Positions 32,619 through 43,299 of a DNA stretch of 64,000 bases are shown piece by piece. A model generated the notes under the pieces. The model saw only the letters and a list, made by a program, of their open reading frames with translations, was not told the DNA's origin and searched no databases. Position 1 is the first letter of the stretch. Each line of letters starts with the position of its first letter. The stretch is from Adiantum capillus-veneris. Its lineage: Eukaryota; Streptophyta; Polypodiopsida; Polypodiales; Pteridaceae. The DNA is taken from assembly GCA_014529385.2 (NCBI GenBank), contig CM043964.1, positions 132,349,420-132,413,419 on the forward strand, in the 5' to 3' direction. The position numbers and the translations under genes are program-made.

Positions 32619-33809
32619 TGTCACGTGCACATCTAACCCTATGTGTACCTGGATAAGCTACTTCATGACATGGGTTCAGTTCAATTAGATTAGGAAGTGT
32701 TCTGGCACTTTTGTGAGTCTGTTCGCAGACCGTGCATGTCCAGGCACTTAGAGTGGTTGCACACAGCATGATCATCGAATTACAATTAGAAGCCATCAGG
32801 AGCATTTTTACAATGCATAGACCTATTTTTCCTATTTTAGCATATTTTCACTTATTATTTTTAAGTGACTTTTGTTGGGAACTAGGTAGGGCAAATTAGC
32901 AAAGCAAGTATATAAAGAAACCTAGCGCTAGCACTTTCTGACAGAAGAGGCAGCAGGAACTCCGGTTCAACAGGCAACTTCTCAGCAGGACCTCCCAGCA
33001 GCAGACCTAGCGTTTTTGCATCAGCAAGAGGCTAGCGTTTTTGCCTTGAAGACCCGCCTTGGCATTCCAGAACAGCCCGGTGACAGCAAGATAGCAGATT
33101 CCCACAGCAACACAGCAAATCAACCCTAACGTTAGCAGCTTTCCACAGAAAGACAGAATCAACCCTAGCGTTTTTGGAGCAGCAAGCAACCCAGCGTTTT
33201 GCAGTTCCTCCGCGACAGAATCAACAGTAGCACCAACGTTTTCAGTTTTCAGCAGTCCGAAACCGTTGAAGTCCCGAACCTCGCAGATCTCACCTTCCCG
33301 CAGCAGATCCTCGCCGCACGGTCAGATCCATCAAAGTTTACAGTTTCAGCCCGCAAAACGCAGATTTCAGCATCTGCGTTTTCAGCACGTCGTCGTTGCA
33401 TCGTCGTCGTCACCGACATAGAGTCAGAATTCAGCAGGTACAAGATTTCCAGATTTCAGCCCTGAGCATTTTCAGATTTCAACCCGTCTCGTCGTCGTCC
33501 TCATCGTCGTCAACATTGCAAGTCCAAATCATTGTAGAGATTTGTGCAATTAATAGTAGACCGCTCTCGCCATAGAGAGTGGGCCCTTCGGAGGAGGGTT
33601 TGACAACATTTTGGTGTCGTATTCTTCTCTCTCTATCTCTCAGTCTCATGCACCTTCATTCCCAGTGTTCACCACTTTGTTTGTGTCCATTGCACTCTCT
33701 CACTAAAAGAACGGAAGGCTCTCCCTTCCGTAAGTAAAAGGAACCCTTGAGCACAGTTCGAAGCAATCATCTTGAGCAGAGTTCAACATAACTTCCGCTG
33801 CACCTTACA
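32619..33809 (+). repeat. 3' LTR of element D (about 1190 bp)
   Basis: The start TGTCACGTGC follows a purine tract. A TATATAAAG at 32909-32917 fits an LTR promoter. Repeated AGCGTTTTTG/CAGCAG-type words follow to about 33200. The right end is chosen at a TTACA near 33809, with no second copy or duplication to confirm it, so it could be off by tens of bases. A CT-rich stretch lies at 33625-33645. Confidence 0.6.
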
Positions 33810-36800
33810 CTTCTATGGACAGTAGTCTTAATGTTTGACAATAGATTTATCGAGATCCTTTGAATGACAGGTTTACACGTAATATTGGCAATTAGTGAGG
33901 ACATCTAGTTCCTACTCTCACAATCACTAACATTTGGATGCTTCTTCCATACATCAATTTGGAAAGCTCCAACCTCGGGGGCAATCCTTCCAGTGCAAAT
34001 CTGGCACGGTCAGCAAGTATAGCAGGTTCTTGCCTCATGGTTTTTTCCCAGCTTTCTTTCTGGCACGTTACAAATGAGTCCTGGCATTCTTCATGGGCTT
34101 GTTGCACCTCCTCAAGGTGGTTCCTTTACTCTTCCCTTGAGTATTGGTGTTATGCTGTGTAATGGATATTGATTGCACTGTTCAGTGGTGGATATATTCC
34201 CTTAGCACAAGTGGAAAGAAGAATTAGGAAACAAGTCATAGCAATGGGAGTATATGTACTCTTTCGAGTCTGTATGCAGTTTGGCATATTGTATTGGATT
34301 GTACCCACATGTTTTGATCTTTGCAGATGCAGAGGAGTAGCGAACATTTGGGTTGACCTCACGGAGTTTGCTTGAGTAGCTAGGTTCTTTTTTGAACCCT
34401 GACGGCTTCTTTGGCAAACATTATCCTTAGGTGACGACCTCTCAAGTCTTCCTATTCTTAAGAAGTCTGAGTTTACTAATGGTATGATTTTAGATTGAGT
34501 CTCAAGTTCTTTGAGATTCAAGTTATGCTATTCAATTACAAGTTGCCTCAGATTTCTTTATGGTGGTACTTATCGCTTACCCTTTTGAGGATACTTCTAT
34601 TTCAGAGGGAACTTCCAGGTTATTATCTTCGGTTGACTACCGGTGCTCCATTCAACGGAGTGTCATGCACAGTGTCTTCTAGTCCTTGGTTTCCCTGCCA
34701 TTTCTTGTGGCTTTGGATGATGTGTTTTAGCCCATGGAACTATAATCAAACAAAAGAGCGTCTCAATTCTCATATGATTCAAACCATCTCAAATCTTCTC
34801 AATTATCACATGAAAAAACCAAACAAATTCCACTGTCCTTTTAAGATTCTTGTGACGAAAACACTAAACCAATTTCCAAAGGAAAGATTACCTGGCTTCC
34901 AAAAGACACTCAGAACTCAGTCCAAATCTTGGCTTCTTCTATGCATTGTTGGTTCTCCAAATGAGCCTCTTGGAACACCAACGCTTGCAGATTCAAGGTC
35001 CCTCGGTCCATCCAGGTAGCTCAGTCGAGGCAGCTTGCTCAGGTCACCAAACCCTGCAGATGCGTAGATACAGCACAAATCGTAGCTGGTCCCTAATTCC
35101 ACTGCCTCGCGAGTCCACAAGTCGGTTGCAAGGCAGCTGCTCATACGCACTTTCTTTCTTTGATTATCATACGCAGTGTAGAGTTTCTCAAATTCTCTGG
35201 TTAAGTTTAGAAACCTTCAGGCGGGGCTTTTACTCGTAGATGGGTCGCATTCCAGCATAACGAGTGTAAACAAGTGCCTATTACAACTAATGGAGACCGG
35301 AAAGGGGGGAGAGAGAGAGAGAGTGTCTCAATATTGATGATCAAACTATGAGAGTCTAGGGAGTGATAAACAAGGTCGTCTACAATAGACGAAGGCACTG
35401 CCTTTGATTACACCTATGAATATTAGAAATATGTCTACATAAAGAAAACATGAAGGAGAGAAAGGACAATCCAAATACTAACATCAACCTCATACCACAA
35501 CATAAAAATAGGAGCCCTCCCAAGGAAAAAATCACCACTCCTTTCTATTCTTAATAACGTGAGGTCCCATTGTGGCCTTCAGTATCACGAATAGAATTAC
35601 AGAGGGGTGCATTGTGAGAATGCATAATATTTATATGACCAATTTTCTTTGCAAAATTGACACTACTAACAAAGAGGAGATACATGATTGATAGGTTTGA
35701 TATGCACTGCTTTACTTATAAAATGATTGTGCGTAGTGTTTCGGTATGTTTGTCTAATAAAAGCATTTGCTACCAAAGTTTGGGGGCTAGATGGGTAAAG
35801 CAAGAGGAAGAGGCCAGTATGGCATGCTAATACTGCTTTTCCTGAAAGAATAATTATGCAATGGTCTATATAAGAGTGGTTTAGATCCTAATAATGGACA
35901 TAGCACTTGTAGGCATTTGTCACATCCTAATAATGACGTTGACACATAGTTGTTCCACTTGATGTGTATTTGAGTCCAAAAGCCCTAACTAGCTTCTCAT
36001 AATGGCTACATATATTTGTCTTTGTTGTCCTCTTCATTTGAATTTGAGTCTTAAGTGTGCCAACTTATCAATGAGTCAACTAAGCTTTGCCAAAGTATTT
36101 CACACAGTAGAAAGTTGAAGTCTTGAGAAGAAGATTTTGCTTCAAACCACTCCCTCCACTAATTGATATCTTTGAAAGGAATTGGCTATGGCAAAAACGC
36201 AAGTGAGCCATTCATGATGAGGTTAGTAAGGAAGATATCAGTTTACATGCCCCAAAGGGAAAGGGGGGAGGGGGCGGGATTGGATGTGTGCAATAGCTTT
36301 TAGTTAGGGAAGCTTAAGAAAGTCTTTCTTTACCACACTTTTGTTGTGTATTGTCTCGTTGATTAAAGGGGTAGAAAGGAGTTATGCTACTGCTGAGGTA
36401 ATGCTAAGATTTTCTAGGAAGGATCTTTCTTTTTTCTTTCCTTAAATCATGCTATTTGTGATACATTACATAGAATGGCCAATCATGGAGAGTAGCTAGA
36501 TTGTGGGAATGTGCAACACACAGACCCCTGACCTTGAAGGGCATGGCTTTGTGAGCTCCTCACCTTATTGTTCAATGTCCTTGGTTTCACCAGTTTTGGT
36601 TTAATGTGCAACTCATTTTTCTTACTAAATGAGTTTATTCTTTGGATAATAGCACTGGCAATCGGGCATTCATTCGGCTTTGGCATTTATGTGAAATGGA
36701 GTGAGTGCAACACACACCTTGTGCTTATATATCTAGCTATTGCCTTAAAAAATGGTAGTCGTAGACTGGAGTACCTGACAATTACTATGGACAAGCAATA

Positions 36801-37291
36801 GAAATAGAGGGCTAATGGAGTGCTCACATATCCGGACTTGTAGTGTAAATTTCTCGATTGGAAATTTAAAAATATCGATTGTAATTCTACTGCACCTTGA
36901 GATTTTAACTAATATGGGCAAATACCTTAGAGTTTGGCTAGTTGTTGGACAACTTGGCCCTTAAAAAAGAAGCCCAAAAAAATAGATTTTTTTTCGAGCA
37001 GTGGATGCATTTCATCTTTACATTGTCAAAGAGAGCGGAGTTGTCTGTAGAAGCAAGCTATATATCTTGCTCAGACTGTTCATGCTTGGTAATGCTGCCC
37101 CATGGGGTTTGGGAGAGGGTACAAAATTGTAGCCTTCTGAAGTACAGATGCTAATATCAAGTGCTTTTGTGCTACCTACCATCAATTGCATGAGCCAATA
37201 ACAAAAAAACAAAAATGGTGACCATCCTCACAAAGATTGAATTATTTCATTTCAAGCCCTTAAGACCCATGGTGCAATGAATCAACACAAA
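33810..37291. other. Unassigned AT-rich stretch, no recognised gene
   Basis: Nothing here could be assigned. Two minus-strand open stretches look protein-like but unfamiliar: 34107-33892 (QQAHEECQDSFVTCQKESWEK) and 35150-34917 (WTREAVELGTSYDLCCIY). They may be exon or gag relics. A 174-residue plus-strand ORF at 34495-35019 has no visible domain. A purine tract lies at 35303-35322. From 35400 the sequence is AT-rich with only short ORFs. Confidence 0.4.
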
Positions 37292-37844
37292 GCAAATGCC
37301 TTTAAGATTGAGATTTTGGGATATATTTATTCAAAATTCATGTTAGAATTTGTTCATTTTTGGACTACATAAGTAGTCCTCAGTAAAGGATGGATTTTTG
37401 GGTGCATATATGAACCATTGGTTAAAGCTTGTCTATTAATGCCACATGGCAAGTTAATGATACTCTTTTTTTTAAAGTATTTCTTTTAAGCACTTTAAGA
37501 GGGTGTTTGACATTTGTGTACCTCTTTAAAGAGGGGCATTGAGTATTGTGTCAAAACATTATTTTTTATGCTTCTGTAATATATTGTAAACTAAATAGTT
37601 TATTGTTCACTTTTTTCCAAAGAACGTAATATATTATTATGATACATGTTTTATAATACTAATGTCACTTTCTATTTTTCCCTCACAAAGAAGTCTTTTA
37701 TTATAAAATTCTTCTCAATAGCCTTATGTAGGCTATAGTTCATTTTCACCACCTTTTTATATTTGTAAATATGACAAAAATGAACAAATTCTAACGTGAA
37801 TTTGGAATAAGTAAATCCCAAAATATCAATCTAAAGGCATTTGC
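37292..37844. mobile_element. Foldback or MITE-like element with ~70-bp terminal inverted repeats
   Basis: The left arm from GCAAATGCCTTTAAGATTGA (37292 to about 37363) is repeated inverted at about 37772-37844, ending GGCATTTGC. The arms match at roughly 85-90% by eye, including a shared TTAGAATTTGTTCATTTTTG. The middle is AT-rich and non-coding. Long arms without coding capacity suit a Mutator-type MITE or a foldback element. I found no clear target duplication, so the class is open. Confidence 0.7.
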
Positions 37845-38461
37845 CTTTTTCCAAAGTATTTTTTCGTCCAAAGAATCTCGCTTGAGGTCAGGAAACATTC
37901 ATCTACACTTTACCTCAACGCGTCAAGTGTGAGCCCATTACACACAACATCTCAAGAGTTCAATACCCATCTTACACGACTTGCCTTAAATCAACTGCTT
38001 AGAGAGCATTATTGAGGCTAAATCAGAGTCGATTTTTGCTAACAGAATCAGCAACTAACACAAAGGTAACCTTAGTGAACAAATAAAAAGAAACGTCGCC
38101 ATAAAAACTTTTTGATTGTAATCCTTGTAATGTCTTCTTGTTGGGAAGGGTGAAAATGTCAAAGGACACAACACAATAAATGGTCATTTTACAACGTTGC
38201 TCTCCTTCCCATTGTATTGATCACTCACTTATCATAGCCACAAATACAAATGTTAATGAAAGAATGCCAACACTCCAGCTCTCGCTTCCAACCGTTTGTC
38301 AGTGATTATGGAGTGATGATATCAACCCTTACATTTGCTTCTCTGGAGTTGTGGATTCAAAAATGAAAAAGCAAAAATTTAGCTCGATCTCTCTCCAAAC
38401 TGGCACAATGTGCTTACCCGTGCACGCGCACAAACATTCGCTACTGCTCATGTACACTCAA

Positions 38462-38463
<2 letters not shown>
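37845..38463. other. Unassigned flank upstream of the Penelope-like element
   Basis: I see nothing recognisable here. There are no long ORFs and no similarity to other parts of the window. It ends at the CT/CA microsatellite that borders the PLE. Confidence 0.5.
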
Positions 38464-38522
<59 letters not shown>

Positions 38523-38524
38523 AC
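38464..38524. repeat. (CT)n(CA)n microsatellite at the left PLE border
   Basis: About 34 bp of CT run straight into about 26 bp of CA, which merges with the first bases (ACACATAAACCCC) of the left pseudo-LTR. Confidence 0.95.
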
Positions 38525-39232
38525 ATAAACCCCTTTGCAGGATTAAAGCATTATGCCCATAAGTGGGAACACACCCTAATCAAGTATAATCATATGGGGT
38601 TATGGGACATCATCCACTTTAAGGGAATTTTTTGACGTGGCAAAAGATGACGTCGAGGCAGGTAGAATGAGAGACTATTCATACATGCAAAAGTACTCTC
38701 CCTCACCCCCACTCTTTCCTCTACCCCACGCAGAAAATGAAACGGAATACACCACCCTCCCACTTTTTACTTTCAAAAGAGTGGAGGCTCCATGCAGAGT
38801 AGATCATGTGGGCCAAGATGATGCCCTACTCTATATATTATCAAAGGGTTATAACCTTGCAAGGAGAGAGCATTGTTGAAGACCTCTTAGGACCTGTCCT
38901 ACTACAGAACGAGACAACAGATACGCGTATGGATTCTCAGGTGGTAGAACACTGAGTAGCCTATCTTTTTTTGATGACATCGATAACAAGTGCACACACC
39001 TAATGACACCTGCATTCCACATTAGAAACTAACTGTGTGTTTTTTCTATGTGATGGCTACAGGTATAGGGTGTGGGCTTGCAATTGGGAAGCCATTCTGT
39101 GTTTTTTTCCTCCGTATAGACATTCATATGAAGTGAAAATGATCCTCCTGCAATTTTGTAACACCATTGGTTAATAAAGCTTTTTTGATGATATTGCATG
39201 ATGTCTCTTTATTGTTAATTGTCTCCTACACA
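38519..39232 (+). repeat. Left pseudo-LTR of PLE-1
   Basis: It begins ACACATAAACCCCTTTGCAG and ends TTAATTGTCTCCT, followed by ACACACAC. It includes an AATAAAGC near its end (about 39174) that could be a polyadenylation signal. An 80-codon ORF (38637-38879) is also open in the right copy, with about nine residue differences, but it has no recognisable domain. Confidence 0.88.
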
Positions 39233-39339
39233 CACACTCATGGAGTTGGCAGTATCACTGTCCAACTTCTTTTAAACATATCTAATAAAGGGGTTGTTCA
39301 TGCATGACAGGACCTACTCTCATCATGGTATGCAGAATT

Positions 39340-40144
39340 ACAACGCTTGGGTTATCATGATAGACTGACTGCAGTACCCGAGTTTGTACAAGGGCTCCTG
39401 CTCTGTATTAAAACCCAGCCCTGCATGAGGCAATCATCAAACATGATTCACTCAAGCTGGATACAGATGCTCACACAACCCTCTTGGCCAATGAGAATCC
39501 AGCTTTGGCTATCAATCGGCTGCAGGAAATTAGCCACTTACTACCTCAGATCATTGAGGATGATGAAAGGGAACAAAAGGAGTGGTCTGAGAACTCTCAT
39601 GTTGTCATGAGGAAGTTTATGGAGTTACATGGAAGGAAGCTCAAGAATGATCCCATGGCTAGGCAGAGGAAGAGACAGATGCTACAAGGCCCCAGTTCAA
39701 TATTACTCACCCCTCCCACCAACACTAGTAGCAACCTCATACCACCAGAGCTGGACGAGGATGCCCTTTGTTCGTACCTCCAAACTGCCCAAACAATGAC
39801 TTGAAGTTTTTCTCCAGAAGGTAGTGCTACCATCAATAGACCCTGAGGATAGGTGCAGCAACAAAAGGGCAAGGAATGATAACAAAGGGAGAGGTCGAGG
39901 CAGGCCTGCTAATCCACGCTACCTCACTCAACCCTCTAACTCCCAATCCCCACAACCTTCATGGACTCCTATGGCTACTCAGGCAGAATCATCCCCATCT
40001 TATTCTACTTCAAGTAGAACCCCCACCACTAATCTTTCAGCACGCACACCACCCTCTGTAACCAACTACCTACCCCCTCAAAGGTCTAGGTCTATGTTTA
40101 ACCTTGGTTGCCAGCCTAGTGCTAAGAACATAATGTACAATTGA
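39340..40144 (+). pseudogene. Upstream ORF of PLE-1, unrecognised, frame-shifted
   Basis: Two open stretches in different frames precede the RT. The first, 39484-39804, includes NRLQEISHLLPQIIEDDERE and a basic KLKNDPMARQRKRQ patch. The second, 39824-40144, is basic then rich in Ser, Pro and Thr (KRARNDNKGRGRGRPANP). No endonuclease motif is visible. The sequence just before the next ORF ends in a TTTTGCAG that could be a splice acceptor (about 40155), so an intron rather than a frameshift may link this region to the RT. Role unknown, probably RNA or DNA binding by composition. Confidence 0.45.
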
Positions 40145-40148
40145 TGTT

Positions 40149-42094
40149 TTGCAGGACTCTATTAGAAGGGATGAAGCAAGGAGACTAGTCCTCTGCCCTA
40201 AGCCTTCTACCAAGGGAGTAATTTACTATCCTATTACTTTTAGGAATGCGGTTATGGATATCCCATCAATCAAACACTTTTTTGGAGTCTTCTTTTTTGG
40301 TATGAACTTCCAAGTTGCAGATACTTGGGACCTGTGTAATTTTGGATGGAGGTTTAATGCTAATATCAAATTGAAGTTATGTAATGCTAGTTCCACTTTT
40401 TTGACCACATACACTGATACGTGCAGATGCCAACCACAAGATATGGGGTATAACACAGCGCATGGTCATCAATTATTTTATGACTTAAACCTGTTTGATG
40501 ACCCCCATGTAAAGCTTGTTTTAAGCAAAGGGCTCAATCACATCCCATCAGCACCCTTTAACAAAAAGGAGGCCACTGATGAACTATGGGCAGTATTGCT
40601 GAGAGTAATAGCAGATAAAATTGTTTCCCTTCCTAAAGGAGTCTCACTAGAGAACATGCAAATGTACTTCTACCAGTACTGTTCTCTACACCTCCCATGC
40701 AAAAAACATATCAAGCAGTTGCCTAATTGGGACTATCTCTTAACATCACTAAGAGAAAAGTACTACATAACCAATTTAGATAAGGCAGCTAACAACCCAG
40801 TTTTTATATGCAAGAGCTACATCTTGCAAGAGGCATACACATGATTGGAGGGAGAAGACTTCCAGCCCATTACGGACCCACATATCATCTCTACTATAAG
40901 GAAAAGATTGAATTTTTTTTCCTGCCCCAATGATCTCCAACTACCATACCTCATGGCCACTTATAAGTCACATAAAAGGCTTTCAGGTGGATCACAAATG
41001 GAGCCAGCTGTTGTTTTTCCCAGGCATCACTACTTCTGGCATGTATCCTGAAAACAAGCATCCCTATCTTGAAAAAGAGGGCATACACATTAAACCAAAA
41101 AGCCTTACTATGCTATAACATCCACATACAGTCCTGGTGGGTGGTAGATGCAATATATGATGTTGTATTGAACCTCCCAGAGGCAACAGCCACACTGTTC
41201 TCAGCTGATATAAAGAAATGCTATGAGCACATATCCCACCATGGGGATCAAGGACTCATTAAGCTAACCAACCAGCTGATCACCTACTCATACCAACAGA
41301 CCAAGGAGCCATTCATCTCCTTTAGAAGCCAACCCACCTCTTGTTGTATTGGTACATGGTCCAAAGAAAGGTATAAAAATGGCATATCCTTTGATAAGGA
41401 CAAAGCACTCGAGCTAAACAAATGGCTCATTTCGAACATGATTGTCCAAGTACAGGACAGACTATACAGGCAAGTGAACGGGATACCCATGGGTCTATCA
41501 TGCTCACCTATATGGTGCAACTTATACCTACATGCCCTAGAATACATGTTCTTTGAGAAAAGCATACACAATGCAGAGATTAGGCCTAACCTTACTGACT
41601 TCAGATATGTATACAGGTATTTTGATGATATCCTATGGCTGAATATCCCCAACCCACACTTCTTAATTGATACTCATCTCATTTACCCCTCATCATTTAT
41701 CATTGATGATCATGGCACTAACAAGGATGGTACATCCACTACATTCCTCAACATGGTACTACGAATCAATAACAATACCCTAGTAAGAGGGATGAACCTG
41801 AAGGATGCCATAGACGACACCCCCACTTTTAAATACATCCATAGATGTAGCAATAGGCCTGCCAATTGGGCCCACAAAGTATGTCTATCCCAAATAAAAC
41901 CTATCTTACTTTGTAACAGTGAACCAAGGCAAGTTGGTCTAGACATCAAAAGACTAGTTGACCTTTTCTGTAGCAATGGTTTTGAGAGAGCAAGATTATG
42001 GAGGATAATTCACAACTATCTGCAAACATGTACTCCAATTTCTGTAGCTTGTAACCCAAAGAAGGTAAGCAATCTACTCATTGGTGGGCACTAA
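40149..42094 (+). pseudogene. Penelope-like reverse transcriptase (PLE-1), one stop and one frameshift
   Basis: 40149-40844 holds PLE N-terminal features: a CRC motif followed by HGHQLFYDLNLF (about 40430-40490), then SKGLNHIP (about 40526-40549) and DKAANNP. A TGA at 40842-40844, where Trp would fit, is followed in the same frame by LPYLMATYKSHK. A -1 shift then leads to FRWITNGAS at 40982-41008. Downstream are ADIKKCY (catalytic Asp 41207-41209), QVNGIPMGLSCSPIWCNLYL (about 41471-41530) and YFDDILW (Asp pair 41624-41629). All three catalytic Asp codons are intact. A C-terminal region continues to a stop at 42092-42094 without a GIY-YIG domain. The product would copy element RNA into DNA at the target. 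Confidence 0.85.
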
Positions 42095-42415
42095 CAACCC
42101 CTGTTTTTGAAGGGGCCTAGTGCCCCCATGTGTATCAAATCATGTGTAATTCAAAAATTCAGGTATCTGCTAGCTACGGGATGGCTGGTGGGACAATGGT
42201 TTTGAGAGAGCAAGTTTATGGAGGATAATTCACAACTATCTGCAAACATGTACTCCGATTTCTGTAGCTTGTAACCCAAAGAAGGTAAGCAATCTACTCA
42301 TTGGTGGGCACTAACAACCCCTGTTTTTGAAGGGGCCTAGTGCCCCCATGTGTATCAAATCATGTGTAATTCAAAAATTCAGGTATCTGCTAGCTACGGG
42401 ATGGCTGGTGGGACA
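41976..42415 (+). repeat. 220-bp tandem duplication at the 3' end of PLE-1
   Basis: 41976-42195 and 42196-42415 are nearly identical and in tandem, starting AATGGTTTTGAGAGAG and ending GGTGGGACA. The first copy includes the last ~39 codons of the RT and its stop. The second repeats them plus the 3' flank and joins directly to the right pseudo-LTR. The junction shares ACA with the pseudo-LTR start, which fits template switching during reverse transcription. Confidence 0.95.
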
Positions 42416-43118
42416 CACATAAACCCCTTTGCAGGATTAAAGCATTATGCCCATAAGTGGGAACACACCCTAATCAAGTATAATCATATGGGGTTATGGG
42501 ACATCATCCACTTTAAGGGAATTTTTTGACGTGGCAAAAGATGACATCGAGGCAGGTAGGATGAGAGACTATTCATACATGCGAAAGTACTCTCCCTCAC
42601 CCCCACTCTTTCCACTACCCCACGCAGAAAATGAAATGGAATACACCACCCTCCCACTCTTTACTTTCAAAAGAGTGGAGGCTCCATGCAGACCAGCTCA
42701 TGTGGGCCAGGATGATGCCCTACTCTATATATTATCAAAGGGTTATAACCTTGCAAGGAGAGAGCATTGTTGAAGACCTCTTGGGACTTGTCCTACTACA
42801 GAACGAGACAACAGATACGCGTATGGATTCTCGGGTGGTAGAACACTGAGTAGCCTATCTTTTTTTGATGACATCGATAACAAGTGCACACACGTAATGA
42901 CACCTGCATTCCACATTCGAAACTAACTGTGTGTTTTTTCTATGTGATGGCTGCAGGTATAGGGTGTGGGCTTGCAATTGGGAAGCCATTCTGTGTTTTT
43001 TTCCTCCTTATAGACATTCATATGCAATGAAAATGATCCTCCTGCAATTTTGTAACACCATTGGTTAATAAAGCTTTTTTGATGATATTGCATGATGTCT
43101 CTTTATTATTAATTGTCT

Positions 43119-43122
<4 letters not shown>
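42413..43122 (+). repeat. Right pseudo-LTR of PLE-1
   Basis: It matches 38519-39232 with about 20 differences and runs from ACACATAAACCCC to AATTGTCTCC, then directly into the CA microsatellite. It keeps the AATAAAGC near its end. Confidence 0.9.

Positions 43123-43178
<56 letters not shown>
43121..43178. repeat. (CA)n microsatellite at the right PLE border
   Basis: About 58 bp of pure CA directly after the right pseudo-LTR. Confidence 0.97.
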
Positions 43179-43179
<1 letters not shown>

Positions 43180-43299
43180 CATATGAATGCATGGCCACAC
43201 CACAAAAATATTTAAAACCCAAAAGGATTACCATGGTTGCCAATGAAAAGCTCAAATTGGGTTGTCGCCAGCCGAATGAACATCTCCATGCCACCCACA

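Larger units (their letters stand above)
38519..43122 (+). mobile_element. Penelope-like retroelement PLE-1 with direct-repeat pseudo-LTRs
   Basis: Two ~710-bp direct repeats (38519-39232 and 42413-43122) enclose a plus-strand reverse transcriptase with PLE signatures and an upstream ORF. PLEs are a separate class from LTR and LINE elements, and many carry such pseudo-LTRs through tandem arrangement. CA microsatellite lies at both outer edges (38498-38524 and 43121-43178), so the element probably entered a CA repeat. I found no GIY-YIG endonuclease before or after the RT. The two repeats are about 97% identical by eye, so the insertion is fairly young. It abuts the AUX1/LAX pseudogene on the right. 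Confidence 0.85.

Noticed and set aside
34495-35019. 174-codon ORF as a host gene
   Set aside because: No recognisable domain, irregular composition, no splice-like structure and no support from neighbours.
38519-39232. Hammerhead ribozyme in the pseudo-LTR, known from some PLEs
   Set aside because: I looked for the CTGATGA and GAAA core on both strands and found no convincing arrangement. A covariance search would be needed to exclude a variant form.
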